Shown here one piece after another: positions 16,894 to 24,842 of a stretch of 64,000 bases of DNA; positions within the stretch are counted from its first letter, which is position 1; each line of letters opens with the position of its first letter. A program made the position numbers and the translations under genes. The DNA is from Myroides sp. N17-2 (GTDB taxonomy: Bacteria > Bacteroidota > Bacteroidia > Flavobacteriales > Flavobacteriaceae). The notes under the pieces are model-generated. The model did not search any database. It saw nothing but the letters and a program-made list of their open reading frames with translations, and was not told the DNA's origin. The DNA is taken from contig NZ_NSGJ01000004.1 in assembly GCF_002286775.1 (NCBI RefSeq), positions 124,001 to 188,000 on the forward strand, read 5' to 3'.

Positions 16894-17664
16894 CTATACG
16901 GTCTGATTGTCACCTTTATCTCCACTCCACATAGTCTTAATAAATGCCCACAGTCCTAATCCTAACCCAAATATAGATAGTAATAACGTAAAATAAACCC
17001 ATGTAGGCTTATCTTCCCCATTAAACAATCCATATATCAATCCTAGCATAAATAACACTAGTACTCCAGGTAGCACATAATACAGACCAATATAAATACC
17101 TCTCGCTTTATAATTCGCTATCGGCCTTCCTATGCAATACAACAATAATCCTATAAATACATAATCTATTGCACCCACAATCAACACAGCTACGAATAAT
17201 TTTAATATGGCTGCCCATCCTACTACTGCTACTCGATCAGCATCAGTATCATAATAGACAGAATAACGTTCTCCTAATACAGGTACACTATTAGAGCTAT
17301 AATCTAATTCCTTCTGTATAGTCTCTTTATACCTAGGCTTAAATTCTACCACAGGAATATACTCTGTACTATAAGCTCGTTTATCTTCATCATAAGATCC
17401 AGTGGTAGCTACATAATCGACTACAGTAGCATAATACTTCTCTCCTGAATAGATTACCTCAACCTTCTCTTTTATCTGCAGACCTAATGTAAAGCTAAAT
17501 CCAAGACTAAATGAAGTACTTACTAATATCAATGCAAATACATTAACCGTTCCGCTACATCCTAACTTTGTTTTTTTCTCTTTAGCTCTACGACGACTAT
17601 ACAAAACAGTCAAACATATCACCACAATTAAGACAAGGCTACTTATAAATAAAACAATCTTCAT
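16894..17664 (-). CDS. DUF3592-type membrane protein, array member 1 (3' most)
   Basis: 256 residues. Two N-terminal hydrophobic spans precede a soluble beta-rich segment of about 80 residues (YSGEKYYATVVDY ... PVVEFKPRY ... LGERYSVYYDTDADRVAVVGW). Three further spans follow. This is the layout of DUF3592 proteins: short repeated strands with a terminal YxVYYD motif between membrane helices. The function of the family is unknown. Last gene of a six-gene operon that begins near 20969. Confidence 0.75.
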   Translation of the reverse strand: MKIVLFISSLVLIVVICLTVLYSRRRAKEKKTKLGCSGTVNVFALILVSTSFSLGFSFTLGLQIKEKVEVIYSGEKYYATVVDYVATTGSYDEDKRAYSTEYIPVVEFKPRYKETIQKELDYSSNSVPVLGERYSVYYDTDADRVAVVGWAAILKLFVAVLIVGAIDYVFIGLLLYCIGRPIANYKARGIYIGLYYVLPGVLVLFMLGLIYGLFNGEDKPTWVYFTLLLSIFGLGLGLWAFIKTMWSGDKGDNQTV

Positions 17665-17666
17665 AC

Positions 17667-17942
17667 CTATCTACTTTTACGTCTATTACTTCTGCGCTTC
17701 CACTCATCATTATGTGGATGAGGCTTATTTGTTATCTGAGTACTTCTGTCAGTTTCTTGTTTTGATTGATTAGATGTCTGATCTATACTTGCCTTTTTAT
17801 TTTTGGCTTTTTTATCTCTTTCGTTCCTAGCCTGCTCTGCTAGTTTAGCCTTCTTCTTTTTTCTAGTTTTCTTTTTCTGTTGATGTATAAAGAAAATCAA
17901 CAGAACCAACATCACTGCAGCTAATACAAAATATAATTCCAT
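17667..17942 (-). CDS. small membrane-anchored basic protein
   Basis: 91 residues: one N-terminal helix (about 4-20) followed by an extremely Lys/Arg-rich tail (KKKTRKKKKAKLAEQ..., ending RSNRRKSR). No family recognised. It is locked into the array by a 2-base gap downstream and a 6-base gap upstream, which supports its being expressed. The tail would lie in the cytoplasm and could bind RNA, DNA or acidic lipids; that is inference only. Confidence 0.6.
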   Translation of the reverse strand: MELYFVLAAVMLVLLIFFIHQQKKKTRKKKKAKLAEQARNERDKKAKNKKASIDQTSNQSKQETDRSTQITNKPHPHNDEWKRRSNRRKSR

Positions 17943-17948
17943 ACTATT

Positions 17949-18725
17949 CTACTTCTTACTATTAAACCCTGCCTCGTCTAAAACATTACCAGTAATTATA
18001 GATTCTTTCTTTGTCAACTTAGTGAGATATCTCAATACTAATACAGCGACAACTACTATAGTACTTCCTATAACAAATATCACCCACTTATCTAGGTTCT
18101 CCATTTTATAAAACACATAGAATATTCCAAAATAAAATAATACAACAACCCCATAAGCAACTTTAATTCCTAATGATAGCCTCTTTCTATTGGCTGTTCC
18201 TAACGACAATTTAATAAAAAGCCTAAGGGCAATTAAGCCAACTACAAACCCCATTAAACGCGCTAAAAAAACAACTATATTTTCCCAATTGACTTCTAAC
18301 AAAGATGAATTATCACTATTATAATAGATAGTGTAAACATCTCCTACCCTAGGCATATTGGTTGCTTCCTTAGGACTAAAGAAAGAATAAGCTTTTGTTT
18401 CACCCTCTTTAGTTATAAACTCAACTTTAGACAAGTTCCCTGTCAATTTCATTTGGTCAAAGTGTGGTTCTTCGCTATAAACTACAGTTGCCACATATTT
18501 ATCTCCATTCACTACAGTGTCAAGATCTTTAACTATTCTAATTGCCATAAATCCCATAACAAATAACAGTAAACATACAACAACCATAGTTCGTAATGTA
18601 AGCTTTATCACTGTTTCTAATTTAGAATAAGCCTCTTTATCTCGATGTATACATTTCAACACAAGCCATATAGAACTTATAACCCCACCTATCACTGCTC
18701 CTAAAAATATATCTCGTGTTTCCAT
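17949..18725 (-). CDS. DUF3592-type membrane protein, array member 2
   Basis: 258 residues with an N-terminal helix, a second span (about 45-68), a soluble segment containing VNGDKYVATVVYSEEP ... VEFITKEGETKAYSF ... VGDVYTIYYNSDNSSLLEVNW, and three terminal spans. The same core as its neighbours identifies DUF3592. The C-terminus LDEAGFNSKK nearly matches the end of the next protein upstream (VDEARFNSKK), direct evidence of paralogy. Confidence 0.75.
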   Translation of the reverse strand: METRDIFLGAVIGGVISSIWLVLKCIHRDKEAYSKLETVIKLTLRTMVVVCLLLFVMGFMAIRIVKDLDTVVNGDKYVATVVYSEEPHFDQMKLTGNLSKVEFITKEGETKAYSFFSPKEATNMPRVGDVYTIYYNSDNSSLLEVNWENIVVFLARLMGFVVGLIALRLFIKLSLGTANRKRLSLGIKVAYGVVVLFYFGIFYVFYKMENLDKWVIFVIGSTIVVVAVLVLRYLTKLTKKESIITGNVLDEAGFNSKK

Positions 18726-18759
18726 AAAACAAATAACCTTAAACTTACTAATATTATCC

Positions 18760-19389
18760 CTACTTCTTACTATTAAACCTTGCCTCGTCTACAGCTCTTA
18801 TCCCTTTATCACTCCCAAAACTCATCTGATTACCTATCTTTCTTTCTATAACCAACTTGATATAATACACCACAAAAGCCATCCATATCAACAGCACTAC
18901 CCCTAATACCATTTGTACAGAAATACTTAACCCATAAAAAAAGATAGCATAGAGTAAATTGATTCCCATAAAAACCATCAGAATAGGGATAATATATCTA
19001 ATCACTACATATTTTCCTTCTTCCAACATCACTTTTGGAGAAGAACCATTTAAATACTTTATTCCGCCTAACAAGTAGTAAATACACACAAGTTCTAACA
19101 GTATTAAAATTAGAACCCATAACTGTCTCATCACATTACCGAGATATGACATTTCTTTCCTATACTCTACATACTTATTAACAATATTCAAGGGCATAAT
19201 CATTGTCATTGAAAATAGGAAAGGAATCAAACTAAAATAAAACACGAAAACAGTACCAAATAAAACACAACCTCCCTTATCCTCTTTGCGGTACCTACTA
19301 TTAATCCTTTGGCAACTCAAGTGAGTAAGCCAAAAGATAAGGGCTAACATTCCAATAAAAATGACAATATTGTTATTATGTTCGTTCAT
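18760..19389 (-). CDS. array member 3: membrane protein lacking the soluble DUF3592 core
   Basis: 209 residues with several hydrophobic spans. Its N-terminal layout (helix, RINSRYRKEDKGGC, second helix) and its C-terminus VDEARFNSKK match its array neighbours. However, the YxATVVDY ... YxVYYD soluble segment is missing and replaced by a short stretch NKYVEYRKEMSYLG. It looks like a shortened or diverged paralogue rather than a broken gene, since the frame is open throughout. Function unknown. Confidence 0.6.
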   Translation of the reverse strand: MNEHNNNIVIFIGMLALIFWLTHLSCQRINSRYRKEDKGGCVLFGTVFVFYFSLIPFLFSMTMIMPLNIVNKYVEYRKEMSYLGNVMRQLWVLILILLELVCIYYLLGGIKYLNGSSPKVMLEEGKYVVIRYIIPILMVFMGINLLYAIFFYGLSISVQMVLGVVLLIWMAFVVYYIKLVIERKIGNQMSFGSDKGIRAVDEARFNSKK

Positions 19390-19391
19390 AC

Positions 19392-20207
19392 CTATCTATT
19401 ATTACGTTCGCTATATATATCAATAGCTTCTTGTTCTTTAGCAAACTTCTTACCCCATCGTCTTCCTTTAATTAACAAGAAAATATAGCCAATTAATATA
19501 GCCGTTACAAACACTATCCATCTCAATACTCCTTTGCGTTCATTAGCTGTTATATCTAGATCTGCATAATACTTATACACCGCAGCCATATCCAGCAATA
19601 TTAAAGCGAATGGTATCGCAATTATAAAACCAATAAAACCTGCTATCTTATATACTCGATCTTTATTACCACCCATTGCGTAATTAACTAATCCAAAGAA
19701 TAGCATTAACCCAACAAGTAATAATAATCCACCACCTAATAACATTGCTAATGACCCTAAACTAAAGGTAGTTACTCCTCCTGTCTCATCATAATAATAA
19801 ACTTCATACAGACTACCTATCCCTGTCTGAGAGCTACTAGAACTGTCAAATGTATACACTACCTCAAGTCCTGTATTAGTAACAAACTTAACTATAGGCG
19901 CGTACATTGTCGTACTTGTACCCTTATCACTATCATAGCTTTCACTCACCTCATAGTCCACCACTGTAGCCATATACTTATCTCCATTATAGATAATATC
20001 TGCTTTATCCACGAGTTTCATTCCTACAGCGAATGTACCCCCTACTCCTAATACTGTGATACCTAACACTACTAGATAGACTACCCCCATATACACACAC
20101 CCATTACCTACTTTATCACCACGCTCAGTATTCAATCGTCTATTGACAAATACTCCTAAGACCAATGACAACAAAAAACAAACTAATATTATCGTTTGAC
20201 CACTCAT
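19392..20207 (-). CDS. DUF3592-type membrane protein, array member 4
   Basis: 271 residues, the longest of the set. Helix, NRRLNTERGDKVGNGC loop, second helix, then the soluble core IYNGDKYMATVVDYEVSES ... APIVKFVTNTGLEVVYTFDSSSS ... IGSLYEVYYYDETGGVTTFSLG, then Gly-rich and further hydrophobic spans. It is the clearest DUF3592 match in the array. A 2-base gap separates it from member 3 and 9 bases from member 5. Confidence 0.8.
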   Translation of the reverse strand: MSGQTIILVCFLLSLVLGVFVNRRLNTERGDKVGNGCVYMGVVYLVVLGITVLGVGGTFAVGMKLVDKADIIYNGDKYMATVVDYEVSESYDSDKGTSTTMYAPIVKFVTNTGLEVVYTFDSSSSSQTGIGSLYEVYYYDETGGVTTFSLGSLAMLLGGGLLLLVGLMLFFGLVNYAMGGNKDRVYKIAGFIGFIIAIPFALILLDMAAVYKYYADLDITANERKGVLRWIVFVTAILIGYIFLLIKGRRWGKKFAKEQEAIDIYSERNNR

Positions 20208-20216
20208 ATTTTAATT

Positions 20217-20969
20217 TTAAAATATTGCTAATTCACTACTATTAAACACTCTTAACCATTCCGCCCGATATCTTTTACTATAATGCCATACTCCATAAGT
20301 TGAAGCTAATAAGTAAACGATAATCAGTATTGCATAATACTTATATCTCCAGAATAGCAGGTAGCTTATCAATACCTGTATTATTATAAACCCTGCCATA
20401 ATCATACTCCCCTTAACCATCTGTAGACCTATCCACTTAGACCTCATCTTATAAGGGATAATAGAGAATACCATCATACCTAAATAGAAATAAAGACTTA
20501 GGACTATCGCAAGTAATACTAAACCTCCACCTATAATCATTTGCGCATTTATCACATATGTCTCCTTATTCTTCGGATTATAAAACACTGTATAGCTACT
20601 TCCTCTAATTGGTTTAACTAAGAAAGTACTCGTTAAATTATATTCTATAGAATCTCCGGCTACAGTGATAAACTCAAAACTAGGAGAGTAAGATGTAGTA
20701 CCATATTTACCTGTTCCTCTTTGATTAACACGATAGTCTGTCAAGACCGCCTCATACTTCTGTAGATTATTGATCAAATACTCGTTTTCTATATATGTAT
20801 TAACAGCATAAACACTTAGTCCTATAGCCGTCATCGACCACATACACACATATAATCTAATACCTGCTATATCACTAGTAATCACCTCTCCTTTTTTGAG
20901 TAACCCTTTTGGAACAGCATATGCCATCCAAAGAACACTACTTATCAACAACAGTACTATACTAAACAT
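20217..20969 (-). CDS. DUF3592-type membrane protein, array member 5 (first gene)
   Basis: 250 residues. Two N-terminal spans, a soluble core with LQKYEAVLTDYRVNQRG ... SPSFEFITVAGDSIEYNLTSTF ... RGSSYTVFYNPKNKETYVINA, then several spans. The DUF3592 pattern is present but more diverged than in member 4. It is the promoter-proximal gene of the operon; the 295 bases upstream hold no gene and no perfect promoter box. Confidence 0.72.
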   Translation of the reverse strand: MFSIVLLLISSVLWMAYAVPKGLLKKGEVITSDIAGIRLYVCMWSMTAIGLSVYAVNTYIENEYLINNLQKYEAVLTDYRVNQRGTGKYGTTSYSPSFEFITVAGDSIEYNLTSTFLVKPIRGSSYTVFYNPKNKETYVINAQMIIGGGLVLLAIVLSLYFYLGMMVFSIIPYKMRSKWIGLQMVKGSMIMAGFIIIQVLISYLLFWRYKYYAILIIVYLLASTYGVWHYSKRYRAEWLRVFNSSELAIF

Positions 20970-21264
20970 CCTTATCTTTTAAATCCATGTGAATTATTCC
21001 CTCTGCCTATCAATCGGATAAATAACCTTTGCTTTCATATTGTATTTAACTAATAATCTCAAACACTAATTACCATTAGCTGAAAGGCTACATACACAAT
21101 AGAACCATTACTAATACAACTATGTTAAATGTTAACAAGTCCTTTAACAAATATAACGATACCTAAACTATAAAAAGTACTGAAACAAAATATTTTAGCC
21201 TTTTAATTCTTCTATCTGTTTTATTATCCGTAACTTAATTTATAATTTAAAAAACACCCTAATT

Positions 21265-21483
21265 ATGAAATACGTAAAAGAATTCAGAGCATATGATTTT
21301 GATAGTAATATCCTTGTTATAGATTTTAAAGACCACCAAATAGAAAACCCTATTGTACAAGTATCAGAGATAATAGACGAGTTCGTCTATCAAGTAAAGC
21401 CTTGTAAAATATTTATTTCAAAAGCGCACAATATTGATATAGCTACTGATGTACCTTTTAGAGGAAGAATTATTATCCGCTAA
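21265..21483 (+). CDS. small protein of unknown function
   Basis: 72 residues, soluble, predicted mixed alpha/beta (KYVKEFRAYDFDSNILVIDFKDH ... EIIDEFVYQVKPCKIFISKAHNIDI ... FRGRIIIR). No family recognised. A strong terminator 28 bases downstream and an ATG after an AT-rich leader support a real monocistronic gene. It lies between the DUF3592 array and repeat copy B. Confidence 0.55.
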   Translation: MKYVKEFRAYDFDSNILVIDFKDHQIENPIVQVSEIIDEFVYQVKPCKIFISKAHNIDIATDVPFRGRIIIR

Positions 21484-21510
21484 CTTAGACCTACCACAAT
21501 ATAATTTGAA

Positions 21511-21543
21511 GGGTTATCAACAGTGCGTTGATAACCCTTTTAT
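21511..21543 (+). terminator. terminator after the 72-residue protein gene
   Basis: GGGTTATCAA (21511-21520) and TTGATAACCC (21528-21537) pair perfectly around a 7-base loop, followed by TTTTATTATT. Confidence 0.9.
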
Positions 21544-21602
21544 TATTACCTTAAATCAGATAAAGCAAGTCTATAAACTAACCCTTTATACCGTTATTCA
21601 CT

Positions 21603-21762
21603 TTAACCTAGAATCAGCATTAGCCAAATACTACAAAGCAATTCTACTTCATAGGTCTTTCATTAGCGCTATAACCATACTATAGTATGCTGAAATCACT
21701 AATTCAGACCTATTTTGTATAATTACTTTTCACTTATCTGTCTATCGCTGATTTTGGGTTAA
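21603..21762 (-). repeat. 160-bp palindromic interspersed repeat, copy B (inverted)
   Basis: 160 bp with ends TTAACC and GGGTTAA. The centre CATACTATAGTATG lies at 21676-21689, exactly midway. Read on the minus strand it aligns base for base over long stretches with copies C, E and F (AGTAATTATACAAAATAGGTCTGAATTAG, broken here only by its length limit, spans about 21701-21729). It sits between a terminator and the 2H phosphoesterase gene. Confidence 0.85.
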
Positions 21763-21800
21763 ACCCAAAATCATTACTTTTACCTTTTAAATAAGTACGA

Positions 21801-22361
21801 ATGATTAATAGATATTCTCTTTGTTTTCAACCTGATGATGCGACTATAGAAATAGTTAGACAAATGAAGTTACAGCTAGCAGACCATATCGGATGGTATA
21901 ACAGTAAGAACTCTCTAGCACATATGACTATATCTAAATTTCAGACAGATAGTATAGGTGTAAATAAGATAGCGCAGTTAGTCAGACAGCAGTGTAGTAC
22001 ATTCACACCTACGCAAGTACTTTTTAATGATTACGGCCAATATCCTAACGGAGCATTCTTCTTAGCAGTGGATAAAGAAGATCAGGTCACGCTAAAAGAA
22101 TATGCTAAGAAAGTAATGAGTAAAGTATCACTACCTGATGTTTATAAAAGTAACGAACCCCACATGTCTATCGCTCGTAAACTAGAACCAATCAAGCTTC
22201 AGCAAGCGCTAGTGTTCTTCGAAAAACCTGCTATTTCATTTATGTGTGATAAAGTAGCCCTGCGCCAATTTAACCCTGAACGCCGACAATACGACATCAT
22301 CGACATATTCCCTTTCTTAGGAATGCCTTCTAATGAAGCGGAGCAGTTGTCGTTGTTTTAA
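21801..22361 (+). CDS. 2H phosphoesterase (2'-5' RNA ligase family)
   Basis: 186 residues with the two HxT/S motifs that define the 2H fold: H41-M-T43 (LAHMTISKF) and H121-M-S123 (EPHMSIARKL). Spacing of about 80 residues is normal for the family. Such enzymes open 2',3'-cyclic phosphates or join RNA ends with 2'-5' bonds; the true substrate here is unknown. It starts 39 bases after repeat copy B. Confidence 0.85.
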   Translation: MINRYSLCFQPDDATIEIVRQMKLQLADHIGWYNSKNSLAHMTISKFQTDSIGVNKIAQLVRQQCSTFTPTQVLFNDYGQYPNGAFFLAVDKEDQVTLKEYAKKVMSKVSLPDVYKSNEPHMSIARKLEPIKLQQALVFFEKPAISFMCDKVALRQFNPERRQYDIIDIFPFLGMPSNEAEQLSLF

Positions 22362-22424
22362 AACCTTATAAAAAGAATAAATACATTTATTTCCCTATTT
22401 TTGGAATTAATCAGAAACAACAAG

Positions 22425-22772
22425 ATGGAGAATAACAACAATACATTGACTTGGGATGAGTTCTCAAAAGTAGAGATGAGAGTAGGTACTATCATTGAAG
22501 CAGAGGTATTCGCTGAAGTGAGAAACCCTGCTTATAAATTAGTACTTGACTTCGGAGAAGAAATAGGTAAACGCAAATCATCTGCGCAAATCACCAAACT
22601 ATATACACCCGAAGAATTAATCGGTAAGCAAGTAGTGGCGGTAGTAAACTTCCCACCTAAACAGATAGCAACCCTGATGAGCGAATGCCTAGTAATGGGA
22701 GCTGTAGATGGTAAAGAGGTAACATTAATGACAATGGATAAACTAACCAAAAATGGTCTTAGGATAGGGTAA
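22425..22772 (+). CDS. CsaA-like tRNA-binding-domain protein
   Basis: 115 residues forming a single OB fold of the EMAP/Arc1p type: FSKVEMRVGTIIEAEVF, YKLVLDFGEEIGKRKSSAQI, VVAVVNFPPKQIATLMSECLVMG. This matches CsaA, proposed as a secretion-related chaperone and RNA binder. A TTG start at 22401 is possible, but I prefer the ATG at 22425 because a TATTTTTG box (22395-22402) overlaps the TTG. The same fold occurs at the C-terminus of MetG in this window. Confidence 0.85.
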   Translation: MENNNNTLTWDEFSKVEMRVGTIIEAEVFAEVRNPAYKLVLDFGEEIGKRKSSAQITKLYTPEELIGKQVVAVVNFPPKQIATLMSECLVMGAVDGKEVTLMTMDKLTKNGLRIG

Positions 22773-22811
22773 TTAATGGTTTACAGTGGGCAGTTTACAG
22801 TTAACTGTATT

Positions 22812-22894
22812 TGCCTACGGCATAAGGGATATAACGAAATTGTTGACGGTTGACGGATGGGAAACGGTCTGTAGAGACGCAATACCTTGCGTCT
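22812..22894. repeat. repeat fragments: TACGGCATAAG motif and GACGCAA hairpin
   Basis: TGCCTACGGCATAAGG at 22812-22827 recurs near 32636 and, with one change, near 53751. AGACGCAA (22875-22882) and TTGCGTCT (22887-22894) form a hairpin whose sequence reappears in both copies of the inverted repeat at 32825 and 53820. These look like pieces of one interspersed repeat family. Confidence 0.5.
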
Positions 22895-22921
22895 AATACA
22901 ATCCTTATTAATTAAAACAAT

Positions 22922-22955
22922 AATCGGTTTACAGTCTGTGAACTGTAAACCGATT
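22922..22955 (-). terminator. hairpin ending the 553-residue protein gene
   Basis: AATCGGTTTACAG (22922-22934) and CTGTAAACCGATT (22943-22955) form a 13-bp perfect stem with an 8-base loop. On the minus strand it is followed by a T-rich stretch, 14 bases after the stop. Confidence 0.7.
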
Positions 22956-22968
22956 ACTGTTAACCTTA

Positions 22969-24630
22969 TCATCTTTTCCCTAACTTCTTAAGGAATTCAC
23001 TCTCTGCTTTATTAAACGCATACATCGCTGAGTGCGTAGAGGTAAATGTATCTGTAAGTTTAGATCGAAATGCACTATACAGTGACTTGCCATCTGCTTT
23101 AAAGAAATCCACTAATGCTGTGTATTCTCCTGTATCAATGTTATGCAAGATACGAGACTGATAATTACCCGGTTTATCTTTACGACCTAGCTCTCGGTAT
23201 TTCTGCCCTTCATACATATAGACATTAAAGAAATATTCACTCACATAGTTTGCATCTATCTTCTGAGAAGCTAATCCATTGCTATCTATCAGTTCGATAA
23301 ACAAGTTATTAAATCGCTCTGCTACTGTCTCATTAAATGTTTTATACACATTAAAGATAGAGGGCTTAATCAAATCCTTGCCTTGATGCATCGCTTCGAT
23401 TACATCATCATCATTAGGAAAATACTCTCCCCACACCTCTTCTTCTGCTATCTCATCTATAAACACATCTCGTGTACGATGAGTACTAGGATAAACATTA
23501 AGTGCGAAGAACGGCATCCCGTCATCGCCTGTTAGCTGATCTAATCCAAAAACAGAATTGTCTGAGATGATACTCGTGATGCGTATCTTATTAATATAGC
23601 AAGGCATATCTACAGAGACTATACAGCGTACATCTAAAGTTCCCTTAACGTGCAACTCTCCTAAACTGTACTTCGCATAGACCACATCTCCATATACACT
23701 ACCCGCGATATAATGGGTATTCCCACAGAAATAAGCATTCTTCACTGTCAAATCTCCTAGCACTACTAGCATAGGCGAAAAGTCTAATTCTTGACAAAAC
23801 AAAGAATCAGCTACTTTAAGATCTCCTGTGAAGATATAACCTTGTATATCTATTTCGTAATCTTCTATCTCATTTAATATCTCTAGATTGTGCACTTCTG
23901 CATCACTATCTACCACTAAGAAATAAGAACTCTCCTCTCCTAGATCATAGACTAGCGTATCTAAAGTATACAACTCCTCATCTGCATTATTAACCCCTTT
24001 TAATCCTTTTAGCATCTCAAGTCCCTCGCGAATACTCACCACACGATATAGTATTCCATCGTGAAATATAGTGCTAATAGGAGGTTCTTGATTGATTACA
24101 TCAGGGTGAAAGAATTGTGCCTGTTCTACCATAGCACTTATCTTATCATCAAACTCAAAAAAGTGATTGACAGAATACAATAGATCACTAATAAATGTGA
24201 ACCACTGATAAGCAATCTCTAAATGCGCTTGATCTTTTGACGTCAATAAAGTCAATTGATCAGAATAGGTATTGTGCTCTTGATAAAAAACCAATACACT
24301 CGTAAGGTCTAAGCCAAGTCGTTTATAAAAATAGTGATACATCTCTGCATCTTTTTCTCCCTCTTCATTGATGAAATCACGTGAAATAACTAGACGTGTA
24401 TTAAACTCATCTTCTTGAAAATAAATAGCAAACTTATCACTCTCTGCTACCTCTTCTTCTGCGATATCGTATGATTCTAAGAAGTCTATCACTATATCAT
24501 CTCCTCTAGGTATTAGCCATCTGTTATAATAAACCCCTTGTACGATAGGCAGTTTAAACAGTGCTCTTACCGCATCGATAGACAAGTCTCTTTGCGTGTC
24601 CTCGATACCAAACATTTCTCTTAATTTCAT
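22969..24630 (-). CDS. large acidic protein of unknown function with beta-helix-like centre
   Basis: 553 residues, no signal peptide, markedly acidic. The middle (about 245-345) has short repeated strands such as GYIFTGDLKVADSLF, MLVVLGDLTVKNAYF, YIAGSVYGDVVYAKY, LGELHVKGTLDVRCI. This spacing suggests a small right-handed parallel beta-helix like that of polymer-forming proteins. Helical regions flank it. Similar layouts occur in proteins near polymorphic toxins, so an immunity or accessory role is possible, but I recognise no specific family. It appears to be monocistronic. Confidence 0.6.
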   Translation of the reverse strand: MKLREMFGIEDTQRDLSIDAVRALFKLPIVQGVYYNRWLIPRGDDIVIDFLESYDIAEEEVAESDKFAIYFQEDEFNTRLVISRDFINEEGEKDAEMYHYFYKRLGLDLTSVLVFYQEHNTYSDQLTLLTSKDQAHLEIAYQWFTFISDLLYSVNHFFEFDDKISAMVEQAQFFHPDVINQEPPISTIFHDGILYRVVSIREGLEMLKGLKGVNNADEELYTLDTLVYDLGEESSYFLVVDSDAEVHNLEILNEIEDYEIDIQGYIFTGDLKVADSLFCQELDFSPMLVVLGDLTVKNAYFCGNTHYIAGSVYGDVVYAKYSLGELHVKGTLDVRCIVSVDMPCYINKIRITSIISDNSVFGLDQLTGDDGMPFFALNVYPSTHRTRDVFIDEIAEEEVWGEYFPNDDDVIEAMHQGKDLIKPSIFNVYKTFNETVAERFNNLFIELIDSNGLASQKIDANYVSEYFFNVYMYEGQKYRELGRKDKPGNYQSRILHNIDTGEYTALVDFFKADGKSLYSAFRSKLTDTFTSTHSAMYAFNKAESEFLKKLGKR

Positions 24631-24681
24631 AGTATTTATAGTGGGTTACCCCTACTTTTTAATAGTCAGACTATTGGTGTA

Positions 24682-24842
24682 TTAAACCCTGAATCAGCAT
24701 TAGACAAATAAACGAGAAGTAATTATACAAAATAGGTCTGAATTAGCGATACAAGCATACTATAGTATGGTTTTAGAGCTAATGAAAGAGCTATGAAGTA
24801 GAATTGATTCGCAGTATTAGGCTACTGCTAATTATGGATTAA
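24682..24842 (+). repeat. 160-bp palindromic interspersed repeat, copy C
   Basis: 161 bp with TTAAACC and GGATTAA ends, and the centre CATACTATAGTATG at 24756-24769, midway. The left arm (GAATCAGCATTAGACAAATA...) pairs imperfectly with the right arm (...AGTATTAGGCTACTGCTAATT). Its last 15 bases overlap the 3' end of the minus-strand gene at 24828 and supply that gene's final codons and TAG stop. Confidence 0.85.

Noticed and set aside
21449..21685. 78-residue open frame over the terminator and repeat copy B
   Set aside because: It starts inside the previous gene, runs through a strong terminator and the repeat, and has no codon or domain support.
22781..22972. 63-residue open frame on the minus strand
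   Set aside because: It lies over repeat fragments and the terminator hairpin of the 553-residue gene. No family pattern.
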